Shown here: positions 43,579 through 54,600 of the stretch, piece after piece | Layout of the letters: the number at the start of each line of letters is the position of its first letter | How positions within the stretch are numbered: position 1 is the stretch's first letter | Assembly: GCA_019677205.1 (NCBI GenBank) | Contig: JAAMXY010000394.1 | Location: 1-64,000 of the forward strand | Length of the DNA: 64,000 nucleotides | Reading direction: 5' to 3' | DNA from: Pinguiococcus pyrenoidosus | Taxonomy: Eukaryota > Sar > Pinguiophyceae > Pinguiochrysidales > Pinguiochrysidaceae | Notes under the pieces: model-generated | Databases searched by the model: none | What the model was told of the DNA's origin: nothing | What the model saw: only the letters and a program-made list of their open reading frames with translations | Program-made: the position numbers and the translations under genes

Positions 43579-46500
43579 ATGGAAATCATGATGAAAGTGT
43601 TCCGTCGGGAGGAGGAGTGCGACCGAGTCAAGGTCAGGGAGGTCGCTGTGCCCTATGACCCCACAGCGGAGGCGCTGTACTGCGACAACACCTACACCAC
43701 GGCCATCTACTCGTGGTACGACTTCTTCCCGAGAGCGCTGCTGGGCCAGTTCCGCCGCACGGGCAATCAGTACTTCCTCGCCATGATCGTGGTCATGAGC
43801 ATCGGCACCTACACCGCGGTCTTCCAGAGTCCCATCAATCCCTCCACCATCGGCCTCCCATTGCTGGTGGTGCTGCTGATCTCCATGGCACAGCAGGGTG
43901 GGTAGGCCTTCTTCTTGCTTGCTCTTCTCGGTCGTTTCTTTGCTTCTTCCTTTCTTGGCTTCTTTCTTTCTTTTCTTTCTTTCTTTCTTTTCTCTCTCTC
44001 TCTCTCATTATCTCTCTCATTGTCTCTTTCATTGTGTCTCTCATTGGTCTCTCTCATTATCTCTCTCATTATCTCTCTCATTGGTCTCTCTCATTATCTC
44101 TCTCAATATCTCTCTCATTATCTCTCTCATTGGTCTCTCTCATTGTCTCTCCCTCCCTCCCCCCCCCCACTCACAATCCGTGTCTATCATGATGACAGGC
44201 TATGCTGACTGGCTTCGGCACAAGGACGATGCTCTGGTGAACAACAAGATGGCAAAGCACGTGACGCTGGACGGCAGCAGCGCCCCCGTGCGCTGGCAAG
44301 ACGTGCAGGTCGGCATGCTGCTGGAACTCAGCAATCGCGAGGAAGTGCCCGCGGACGTGATCATCCTGCACACGTCCGAGGAGGGCGGCATCTGCTACTG
44401 CGAGACCAAGGCCATCGACGGCGAGACCAATCTCAAGCGCCGCTCCACCCCCGCAGGCTTCACCATGCCGCCGCAGATGTCCGCGGGAGCGCTCACGCTG
44501 GAGTGCGACCCGGTCGGAACTCGGGAGCAAGCATCGATTCATTCCTTCAACGGGCGCCTGCTGGAGAGGAACTCCAATGCGCGGAGTGTCACGCCGCAGA
44601 ACGTGCTGCTCCGAGGCTCCGTCGTGCGCAACACCAAGCGAGTCGTCGGCGCAGTGGTGTACGCCGGCTACGAGACCAAGCTCGCCAAGAACGCCACCAA
44701 GACGCCGGAGAAGCTGTCCGAGATGGACAAGCTCATCAACCGCGCCATCTACGTGGTGTTGCTCGCGGACGTCGTCTTTTGCGTCGTGTCGGCCATCTCG
44801 AACATCGTCTGGGAAGAGGAGAACGTCGATGGCGCCTACTACCTCGGCTTCTTCGTCGACGGCGAGACCAGCCCGGTCTTCCGCAACGGCACCTTCTATC
44901 CGCAGTACTCCGACATCAGCTGGCAGGGCGACAGCGACGGCTTCTTGGCGTCCTTCCTGACCTTCCTCGTGCTGTACTACAACGTTCTCACCATCTCTCT
45001 GTATGTCACCGTCGAGATCGTCACGCGCTTCATGATGGTGTACATCGAGACGGACCTCGAGCTGTACTACGAGCCCATCGACATGCCAGCCAAGGCGCGC
45101 TCCACCACCGTGACCGACCTGGGGCAGATCCAGTACGTCTTCTCCGACAAGACCGGCACGCTGACGCAGAACGTCATGACGTTCCAGAGCTGCTCCGTCC
45201 ACGGACAGCTCTTCAGCGACAAGATGGCCGGTTCGGACGACGCGGCGCCCAGCGTGCAGCCGATGTCACAACTGGCGGCACTCTCGTCGCAGGGCGAGAC
45301 CGTCGATCACCAGGTGTTCGTGGACGTCCTGGCGCTGTGCCACTCCGTCGTGGTGGAGAGGGAGGACGGAGAGCTGGTGTATCAGGCCGAGTCGCCCGAC
45401 GAAGGCGCGTTGGTCGCGGCCGCGAAGGATCTGGGCCACACGCTGGAGAACCGGGACACGCACGGATTCTACCTGCGGAGTCCAGGCAAGTCCGACGACA
45501 ACGCCGAAGTCAAGCGGTCCGAGCGAAATGAAGGCCAACAGGTCTTCTACGAAGAGCTCGCGACGAACGCCTTCGATGCCACGCGGAAGAGAATGTCGGT
45601 GCTCATCAGGTATCCCACCGGCAAGATTCGGCTTCTGGTCAAAGGCGCGGACTCGTCCATGACCAAAGTGGCGTCGAAGCAAGAGGGCTCCTCCCCCAAG
45701 GCGCTCATGGAGCACCTGGATCTCTTCGCCAACCAAGGGCTGCGCACGCTGGTCCTGGGCTACCGCGACATGTCGCAGTCGGAGGCGGACGCGTGGCTGA
45801 AGGAGTATCACGACGCCTCCACCGCGGTGGCGGAAAGAGAGGAGAGGTTGTTGGACGTGGCGAACAAGGTCGAGCAGCAGCTCATCCTCCTTGGCGCCAC
45901 CGCGATAGAAGACAAGCTGCAAGATGGCGTGCCAGACACCATCGAAACGCTCCTGGCCGCTGGCATTAAGTTCTGGGTGCTCACCGGCGACAAAACCGGC
46001 ACGGCGCTCGAGATCGGCAGGGCCTGCGGCGTCATCCAGTCGGACATGCACATGGTGATGCTGCTAGGCGGCTCGGAGCAGCGCGTGAAGAAGCAGCTGT
46101 GCGACCTGTACAGCGGCTTCCGAGAGCCGGGAGAGGCGCCGAAGCGGTGGCGCGGAGAGGATAAGTCTAGGAAGGAGGAGCAGATCTCCGACTTGTTGGA
46201 GCAGATGAGAGGCGTAGAGACGGAGGGACCCGTTGACGAGGTGGAGAAGGAGAGCTTGCAGGGCGCGGAGATCCGCGACGTGGTGAGCCACGGCGGGCAG
46301 ATGGTATTTGTCATGGAGGGAACAGCATTGGAATTTGTGATGATCCACGAGCACTTGACGGAGATGCTTTTCCACGTCGCGTCCAAGTGCAGCGGTGTCC
46401 TGGCGTGCCGCGCGACGCCGAAGCAGAAGGCGCTGCTTGTCGAGATGGTCCAGCGCTACGTGTCTCCCACGCCGGTGACCTTGGCGATCGGCGACGGAGC

Positions 46501-47744
46501 GAACGACGTGTCCATGATTCAGAAGGCGCAGGTGGGCGTGGGCATCGCCGGCTTGGAAGGTCAGCAGGCTGTGAACGCCAGCGACTTCGCCATCGCGCAG
46601 TTCCGCTACTTGAAGCGCTTGTTGCTGGTGCACGGGCGATGGAACTATCGGCGCATGGCGGTGGTGATTCTGTACAGTTTCTACAAAAACTTCGTGCTGG
46701 TGGTGACGTTGTTCCTCTTCAACCTGTCCTGCGGCTACTCGGGAACGCCGATCTTCGACCAGTGGTTGTACAGTGGCTACAACTTCTTCACGACGCTGCC
46801 GATCATCGCGGTGGGCATCTTCGAGAAGGACGTGCCGGCGCACTACGCGCTCGCACACCCCAAGCTCTACATGGTGGGCCGCGAGAACATGGACATGAAC
46901 GTGGGCCAGATTCTGAAGTGGGTGGCTACCGCCATTCTGCACGGCGTCCTCATCTACGGCATCCCATTCCTGCAGTACCCGGGGGCTACCGACGATGGAT
47001 TGACGCAAAGCTTCCTCGTCTGGGGTGAGTGGTCCCGTGGGTCGCTTTTGACGCGCCTTCCTCGTCTTCCCCTTGCTCGTCGATTGTGGCTCACACGTGG
47101 CCGGTGGTCACTGCTCAGGCACGACGATTTTCGTGTCGCTTGTGATCGCGATGAACGTCAAGGTGCTGGAGGACACGAGGACCATCACGTACTGCGGCCG
47201 CGAGACACTGCGCTTGACGAATCGAGAGGTACGCGGGATCATAGGCCTGGAAGGGGTGTGTGTGTGGGGGGGGGGGTTCCTTTCCGAACGCTTCTGCTAC
47301 TGTCCGCAAATTTTGCAGATGTCAACTGTTTGTCTCTTTGCGAAGGGTTGCAAGCAGTGGTGTAGCAACTTTGCGGGGTGGACAGTATTTTTCTGGGTCT
47401 TCAGCCTCTGGCTCCTCTTTGTGGTGCTGCTCGTGTACAGCACCGAGCCATTCGCCATGGCGGAGATCTTCGGCGACGGCGTCTTTCTGGGTGTGGGCAC
47501 CGAGACGCTCGGCCGGTACGCCAGTTGCTTATGATTCACTGACCCTCTGGGAAGCGCCCCGGAGACTCTCATCATGCGTGTCGTTGGCAGTCCGGCCACT
47601 TGGGCCTTTGCGTTTTTCGTGCCGCTGGTCACCACGTTGGTGGATTCGTTGCCGTGGTTCTTCACCTTCGCGTTCTGCCCGACGCCGCTGATGGTGTCCG
47701 TCGAGGAGGCTCGCGGCGCGCGGATCGACCTGGAAGCCATGTGA
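43579..47744 (+). CDS. P4-type ATPase (phospholipid flippase)
   Basis: Exons 43579-43897, 44199-47024, 47119-47228, 47358-47515 and 47591-47744 total 3567 nt (1188 aa) in phase. P-type motifs are all present: DGETN, the phosphorylated aspartate in FSDKTGTLTQNVM, TGDKTGTALEIGRACG and GDGANDVSMIQKAQ. The N-terminal FFPRALLGQFRRTGNQYFL is typical of P4-ATPases, which move aminophospholipids to the cytosolic leaflet with a CDC50 partner (not seen here). The usual PISL motif in TM4 reads TISL (VLTISLYVTVEIVT). The exon at 47358 could also begin at 47320 in the same frame. The last exon ends GCCAT|GTGAGT, a strong donor, so another 3' exon is possible. Confidence 0.92.
43983..44150. repeat. Pyrimidine-rich minisatellite (TCTCTCATT-type) in flippase intron 1
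   Basis: About a dozen units related to TCTCTCTCATTAT or TCTCTCATTGG fill most of the 301-nt intron (43898-44198). Confidence 0.92.
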
Positions 47745-48107
47745 GTGCCGTGTGCATGGGCGGTCGGTGGGGAGCCGTCTGTATAACTCTGGGCTCAGCA
47801 TGCCATCGCACTGCTAGGGAGAGACCCCTGCTCCCGACGTGAAGGCGGCAGGGGCAGCGTGTGCCGGTCGCACCTGCGATGGCGCCGGCGTGATGCTTGC
47901 ATCGGCGCGAGGCGAAGCGACCCGGAATCCTACCGCAGTGCAGCTTGCGCTGCCTCGCAAAAGGCCAGACTTGGTGTGTCACGCGGCGAACGGAAGCGCG
48001 AGGGCCAGCTTCTTGTACCCGCAGTCAATGTTCTTTCAGCGCTATGTCTAATGGTGTCTCTAATCACTCTACGCACGACGGCTCCTTCTGTACATCGGCC
48101 GTCGAGG
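47745..48107. other. Convergent intergenic region
   Basis: Lies between the flippase and the BAR-SH3 gene. No gene or repeat is recognised; it may hold a further flippase exon. Confidence 0.45.
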
Positions 48108-50129
48108 CTACAACAGCTGGACGTGGTTGCCGGGGAACATGCCCTGCCTGTCGCCCAATAGGCCGATCCACCAGCCGCTCTGGTCCTTCTCAATCACCGC
48201 TATGATCTCTCCTTCTAGAAACGACAGGTCCGCTGGGTCGTCGGAGCTGAAGTCATACAGCGCCCGGCAATACTGTATCCCTGTTGGAACGAAGTGCGCA
48301 CGATGTGAGCGCGGGTTCCACACCGGCGCACTGGATCATCCCATTCGATCCCACCGTCTGGTGTGCATGCATGAGATCTGTTGTCAAGGATGGCTTTCCT
48401 TACCTTCTGGAGATGCCACGGCAGAAGGTCGCTGGGGCGTGGTCGGCGTCCCCGCCGTCGCTCGGATACTCTCGTTGTTGGGGCTGAACGCGTCGTCGGT
48501 GGATCGTGGCGGCAGCTCGGACTCTCTCAAGGTCGCGCGCCCCCCGGGCGACGAGCTGCGCAGGAGCCGTCGATCCGCGCTGAAGGATCCCAGGTCGCTC
48601 TCCGAGTTGTCCCGGAGATACTTTGACGACGACACGCGGCCTCGGGGATCCGTGGAGATGGTGAGGCCCGGCTTTTGATTCATCTGCTCAAACTCCTCTT
48701 CCGGACTGGTCAGCGCGGCGGTCGGGGACGGGATGGACGAGCGTGAGCTGATGTGCGCCGCCATTTTCCTCTCATGTTCCTCGAAGAACTCCAACGTGTA
48801 GGACTCCAGGAGACACATGCTGGTCGCGGCCTTGGGTGGGTTTCAACGCGTTGGAGACATCATGAGGGAGAAGCCGCTAAAGCCCCAGCCACAACATCAA
48901 CCCCAAACAAACAAACATACGCAAATACACACACAAACAAACATACACACACGGCAAACACGAAAACAAGAACAACAGAGAACATACCTGCGGCAGACCG
49001 GGAAGCAACTGCGTCAGGATGTCTCCCGAGTTGCCGAACAGGTGGACTTGGCAACTGATCAGCGCGCTCAGCTCCCCGACCAGCATCGACGGCCGAACCT
49101 GCATCATCCGGCAGTCCCTGAGCTTTTGTGCAAGCATCCCCTAGCTTGGTGCCTTCCCTCAACTCACCTTGTCCAGGTTGTCGATGCCGTTCAAAATGTC
49201 GCGCTCCACCTGCTGCAGCTTCACCGACGTGGCCACCATCTTGTTGTTGAGCTTCTCCGCTTGCGTCGATCCCAGCCGAGCCTCATTGCTGAGAAGTCAT
49301 TTCATCAATCAGTGTCGGTCGTCGGGATCAAGCCACGCAGGAAAGGCAACCCCAATAAAAGACAAATGGAGGAGGAATGGGACGCACCTCAGCTTCGCTC
49401 GGTAGCTGTCGTAGTCCAACAACAAGCTGGAGCGCTGCTCGATCTTCTCCTGGATCTCCGGCAGTCTACGGCGTCGCCAGGTCGTTAGACGCCGGCGTGA
49501 TGTCTAGCGACTCTCTCGCGACCGCGGAGCCTGCTCACCTAGTCAATAGCTCCTCGCAGGGACTGCGCACGGACTCGGTGTAGCAGCGCTGGAACGCCGG
49601 CTGGATCACGTGGTAGATGACCGACTCCGCGTCCATCGCCTGTCGGCGCGGCGGCGTGTTGGAGTCAGCATGAGAGCGCCTGAAAACCTTGGGAGAGACG
49701 CAGCGCTTGACAGCTTCAAAAACTTACATCTTTCGCCATCCGCTCGAACTCCGTGCCGTCGTGCTGATACAGCGCGCTGATGCCGCGCGTCACGTTCTTG
49801 CTCGCTATGCACAGCTTCTCCACGGCCTCCTGATACGCCACCAGACTCTCATGTACCGACTTCAGCAGCCTAATGTGGCCGTAGGATAGCTCCGGTGAGT
49901 GTATCGATGAGTTTCGCGGCGCGTCCAAGGCGCTCTCGGCACTCTCTCGCACAAGGATCGCCAGCGCAAGTCTCGCAGTGACGTTCGGACGCAGCACATA
50001 CCCCTGCATGAGTCGGAAGCGCGCGATCTTCTGGTCCATGATGAAATCCTGCGTGCGCTCATGGGCGCCGATGGCCTGGAGAAACTCCTCCTTCACGCGG
50101 CGCCTCTGCGTCTTAAACCACTTCGACAT
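48108..50129 (-). CDS. BAR-SH3 membrane-curvature protein (amphiphysin/Rvs167-like)
   Basis: Seven minus-strand exons, 50129-49728, 49639-49539, 49465-49388, 49288-49168, 49140-48988, 48830-48404 and 48280-48108, total 1455 nt (484 aa) with all phases matching. Residues 1 to about 290 are long basic and acidic helices typical of a BAR domain (KWFKTQRRRVKEEFLQAIG; EKLNNKMVATSVKLQQVERD). A Ser/Pro-rich linker follows. The last 57 residues are a clear SH3 domain: ALYDFSSDDPADLSF, DQSGWWIGLLGDRQGMFPGN. Such proteins bend membranes at endocytic or actin-rich sites and recruit proline-rich partners. The intron between exons 4 and 5 is only 27 nt (49141-49167), unless a 45-nt version with acceptor AAAAG is used. 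Confidence 0.85.
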
Positions 50130-50740
50130 CGCTGGTCACAAACGCTCCTTCGCGCCAGAGAGGATCCGAGGCAGCGCGCGCCGACAGCGTCCTGGGCTGA
50201 TCACTGGCTCAGGAGAGCGCCGAAGCGAAGGGCCCAAAAGCGTCTCAAACGCGCGTTTTCTTCGGTCCCGAACCGCCGTTCTCCGCGGGCCAATGAGCGG
50301 CGGCGGGGATGGGACGTAGCCAATCGTCACATACCGTCCGAGCGGGCTCAAGCCTTGTTTGGCCAGCGTTGTCGCAAACATTCCCAGCAGGAGCAATCTA
50401 GCTGAAGCACAGGGGCGATCAGGACCGGCAGCGCAAAGTCCAAATCTGAAATCACGTGACTGGAACCGTTGCACTGGGCGTATATGCCTTCATCCAGGAA
50501 CGTCTGTTTCGGAGGGAACCAGGAAACCCCCCACCGACTTCAGCACGCGCAAGGCTGTGAAGTTAGTACCCCGGTACCCATATTTAAAAGGGTTAAATGC
50601 TGAGAACAGCCAATCAGGTTTGTACCGTGGGAATTCCCGCGTTTATTGCATCTGAAAAGCGTCTGCGTGTTCTGCGGAAAAGGCGCCAAAAAGCAGTGAT
50701 TCCTCGTCAAATTCGCCGATTTCGCTCTCCATGCGAGCTT
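50130..50740. other. Divergent intergenic region
   Basis: Between the BAR-SH3 gene (minus) and the J-protein (plus). The J-protein frame is open from 50597 without resemblance to a domain. No other gene is seen. Confidence 0.5.
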
Positions 50741-51652
50741 ATGCTTCTTAGGGCGGCAGTTCTGGCGGCTTTGGCCCCGTCGGTGGCCTCTCTGGCCCTG
50801 GCGCTGCCCCCCAAAGCCCCATCCGGCGGATTTCGGCCTTCGAGCGCCGCATTCTGCCCCGCGGAGGGCTACCTGAGCAACCTCAATGGCTTCGAGGAGT
50901 CCGTGATCCGCCTGGGGGAGGCCGAGGTGGCAAGTCTGGCTGTATATAAGCGGAGGAGGCGCACGACGGTGGAAATTCTGAAAGAGCTGAACGTCGAACA
51001 CAATCACTATGAACTCTTGGGCATTCCGAGCAACGCCACGTATAGACAGGTCAAAGCGGCGTTTCGGAAGCGCGTGGTGGAGTGGCGCTGTCACCCGGAC
51101 ATTCAATGTACCCCCGAGACGCGCACTCTGTGGGACTCTCTCCAAAGCGCTCACGAGGCCTTGAGCGACCCGGAGAGGCGCCAGGCTTATGACCGCCGTC
51201 TTCGCACCAAAGCTGTCGTCAAGCGCGTCATCGTCGTGGCGGAGAAGGCCATCGCCTTTGTGCTGTCAGACCTCATGCCTGCCGCGCAGGAGATCGCGAA
51301 GCAGGCGCACAAGCTCTGGAAGGCGGCGCAGATGGCGGCTCAGGAGTGGAACCTGGACGTGTTGGCGCCCTCCATCGACAAGCTGGCTCTGCCGGATCAC
51401 AAGGAGCTCTGGGACAACGCACAGAAGACCGCCAAGGCGTTCAACGACGGCACTAAGCTAGCTCTGCCGGATCACAAGGAGCTCTGGGACAACGCACAGA
51501 AGACCGCCAAGGCGTTGAACAACGGCAACAAGCTAGCTCTGCCGGATCGCAAGGAGCTTTGGGAAGGCGCTCAGAAGACCGCCAAGGCACTGCATCTGCT
51601 GCATTTCGTCCCCATGCAGAAGCCCCGGCAGAAGGCGGATCAGCCAGATTAA
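50741..51652 (+). CDS. J-domain (DnaJ) protein with signal peptide and three 25-residue repeats
   Basis: A single exon of 303 aa is read from the ATG at 50741, which gives the hydrophobic leader MLLRAAVLAALAPSVASLAL followed by a Ser/Pro/Ala segment with GGFRPSSAAF. That arrangement fits ER entry, and possibly a bipartite plastid-type leader if the organism has a secondary plastid. The J domain spans about residues 85-155: NHYELLGIPSNATYRQVKAA, HPD in WRCHPDIQ, and LSDPERRQAYDRR. J proteins stimulate Hsp70 ATPase. The C-terminus has three tandem copies of a 25-residue unit starting LALPDHKELWDNAQKTAKA, with the third diverged. Convergent with the HEATR5-like gene, whose stop is only 35 nt away. 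Confidence 0.85.
   Translation: MLLRAAVLAALAPSVASLALALPPKAPSGGFRPSSAAFCPAEGYLSNLNGFEESVIRLGEAEVASLAVYKRRRRTTVEILKELNVEHNHYELLGIPSNATYRQVKAAFRKRVVEWRCHPDIQCTPETRTLWDSLQSAHEALSDPERRQAYDRRLRTKAVVKRVIVVAEKAIAFVLSDLMPAAQEIAKQAHKLWKAAQMAAQEWNLDVLAPSIDKLALPDHKELWDNAQKTAKAFNDGTKLALPDHKELWDNAQKTAKALNNGNKLALPDRKELWEGAQKTAKALHLLHFVPMQKPRQKADQPD
51383..51607 (+). repeat. 75-bp coding tandem repeat, three copies
   Basis: Units at 51383-51457, 51458-51532 and 51533-51607 each encode a 25-residue helix-like block. Copies 1 and 2 are nearly identical at the DNA level, which points to recent duplication. Confidence 0.95.
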
Positions 51653-51686
51653 GTAGCAGTTGATTTTTCCATGCGCCCAAGCTCGT

Positions 51687-54600
51687 TTATCTCTTCGCGA
51701 AGCCTTTGAAGTCCAACTTCTTGGGCTTGCTCTTGACTGAGGACCGCTTGGCGCCACCGGCCCCAGCTTGCTGCGCCGCTCCCGAGCCGGACTGCATCGC
51801 AGCTTGAAGCGCCGTCTTCAGTCGCACCTGATCATCCGCCGAGAGCGCCTGGACCGCGGCCTTGAACTCCGCCGCACTGGATTTCGCCAAGTGCAGGAGG
51901 CCGGACAAGACCAAGGCGCGGCAGACGCCGTCGCTCACGCTACTCTTCTCGTCCTCTACCTGGACCACGCGCAGCAGCGCGGGTATCACGCTCTGCAGAA
52001 ACACCGTCTTCTGCTCCGCGCTGCTACACTTCTGCACGCCCAGGAGCACAATCTTCACCGCCCTCGAGAACGAGTCCTCCCCCTTCACCTCCTCCTCGCC
52101 ATCGATGAAATCCGGATCCTCCGTCAGCTCCACGGCGTCCGGACCAGCCTCGGACACGTCCGTTGGAGCGGAATCGAACGCGGTGAACGACCCAAAGTCG
52201 TCGCCGGCGTCCCCCGACGCACCGTTCCCGGCGTCTTGAAAGTCCCCAAAGCCTCCAAAGCCGTTGTCGTCCGAGGTCCCATCATCATGAGGTGCAGAGG
52301 AGAAGTCCCCAAAATCCGCGCTAAAGCCGTCGCCATTCCCTTGGTGCGTAGCAGCGGCAGTAGCAGCAGGAGCAGCAGTAGCAGCTGGCTTTGGCCCCTT
52401 CTTCTTGTTCTTCTTGTCCTTGGCGAAGCTCTGGACCAGATCATAGTGCCTTCCGAGACCGACTTGCATCGCCAGGAGGCAGGCGGGCAGGACCAGCATC
52501 AACGCATCGAGCGTGACGGCGTCGTCTTGCTGGTCTTGCTGGTCTTGCTGTTGCACGAACTCCACAAAGGCAATTAGCACACCTTCCCGTACCTTCGAGC
52601 GGGGCGCCCCATACGTGAGCTCCGTCAGCTCCGCCGGGGGCACAAGAGCGGCCGTCGCCAGGATCTGCACGCTCCGTCGGTGGTCATCGGAGACGCCCTT
52701 GGCCGCCGAAAGAAAGCTAAGCCACCATCGGAGGCAGCTCTTGACCCCGGCTCCATGCCGCAGGAACTCACGATTCTCCTGCAGCCACCTCAACGAATCG
52801 CCACCGAATCCTTTGCGGTTCCCCGTCGCGGCGTCACTCGCCAGGGAGAGCGCCGTGCTCGATCCGGACAGCAGAAGCTGCTCCGCCTTCTTCCTCAGTG
52901 CCTCGTCTCCATCCACCGCCGCTCTGGAGAGCCACAGGGAAAGCTGCGAGTGAAGACCCACGCCACACTCGCCCAGCTCATGCCAGACAGCGTCCACGAG
53001 CGCACTGAGCGCCTTGCGCGCGCGAGCAGGTGCCCAGCGCCGCAACTCGACGTCGCTTGCCCGTGGAGTGGTCGCGAGCTCCCGTGGCAGCGCGAGCAGC
53101 ATCTCCCCGGCATCCTTGAGCGTGAAGATGATCGTCTCCAACGGCGAAGGGTGTGCCTCGGACGTGGCGGCGACCAAGCCGCCGCAGATCTGGAGAAGGT
53201 CCTTCACCATCTCCAAGCCGACCTGCACGCCGTAGCACACGCGGTGCAGCCTCTCGTTGTCATTCTCCGTCCTCCCAACGGTGTGCGGAGGGATGCCTCT
53301 GCAGAGCTCTGCGAATTCGTCCCCATGAAAGATCGTCGTGCGCAGCACAGCGTCGGTCAGATTGGACAGGCAGCTCGCCACTTCCAGCGCAAGGTTCGTC
53401 TCCTTTGAGTCGCCGTCTGGCCCCGCGGGCGGCGACTGAATCGTCTCCGACGCCGTGGCGACGAAGTATCCACGGCCTTTCTGGACGACGAGCTGGTGCA
53501 GGACGCTCACGGACCCGTACGCAAGATGCAGGCAGCGGTGACGTGCCAAGGGCGACAACCTCACGGGATGCTCGTGATCCCGACCGGCCTCCAGCAGCCA
53601 CAGGCCCTTGCTCCCGACGCGACAGCAGAGCTGCACGCACGCATGCACGCTGAGTAGGTCGAAGCAGGAGTCGGCAGGGTCCAGCAGGGGCGTCTGCAGC
53701 AGCTTGTACATGCCGTGAAGGGCATTGAGGGTCAACGGCGACTCCAGCTTGGCCAGCAGCTCGACGGCGCCTTGATTACCCCCCAGATCGTAGTCCGCCA
53801 GGTCTTTGAGGCAGGAAAGGGCAACGGCGAAGAGATACTGGCCCGACGCCTTATCCATCGCCGAAACCGCCGATGCACTTGCCGCGGGAAGTAGCTCCGG
53901 CCAGACGAGATCCAGCTCTCTCTTCAGGCGCACGTGGTCGGCATCCCTCGTGTAGGTCAGGCCCGACGTGACGCGCGTCACGCCTCCTGCCAGCCTGGAG
54001 AAGAGGCTTTCATCTTCCGGAAGAAGCTGCTGGACTCGGACGCCATCCTTTATCGTCGCAAGCCAGTGCACACCGACCGCATACATGGACTGATCCAGGG
54101 CTGAGGCGATGGCCCTCTCGGAATCCTCAGGATGCTTGTACGGTAAGCATCTTTCGAAGGCGACGCCGCTGATCGCAGAAGACATGACTCGCTTCGTCCG
54201 CTCGCCATCGCTGAACTGGTGCAGGAAGGCCAGGACCTTGAGGCGCGCAAGGCGAGCTTGGGCCGCCTCGTGCATCTTCAACCAGGATCCAGCTTCCGAG
54301 GGAGTCATGGCGAAGCCGACGGACTCGGCGCGAAGCTCCTTGCTGTTGGGAAGAATCATGCGGGAAAATCGCTTCAGCGACGACGCATCGACCGTCACGC
54401 CCAGCGAAAGCACCGCCAAGATGGCGTCGCAGCCGGCCACGATGACGTTGGGCACGCCACAGTTGGTAAGCGACGGTCGGATCGCCGACGAAATCTGCGA
54501 CATGTAGGATCGAAGCAGAGGCTGGATCTGCCCCGACGCCCGGCGCTCGGCGATGTCGTGCGTGCCGCAGAAGCAGATGATCAGCTCCCTGAGCAGTCGG

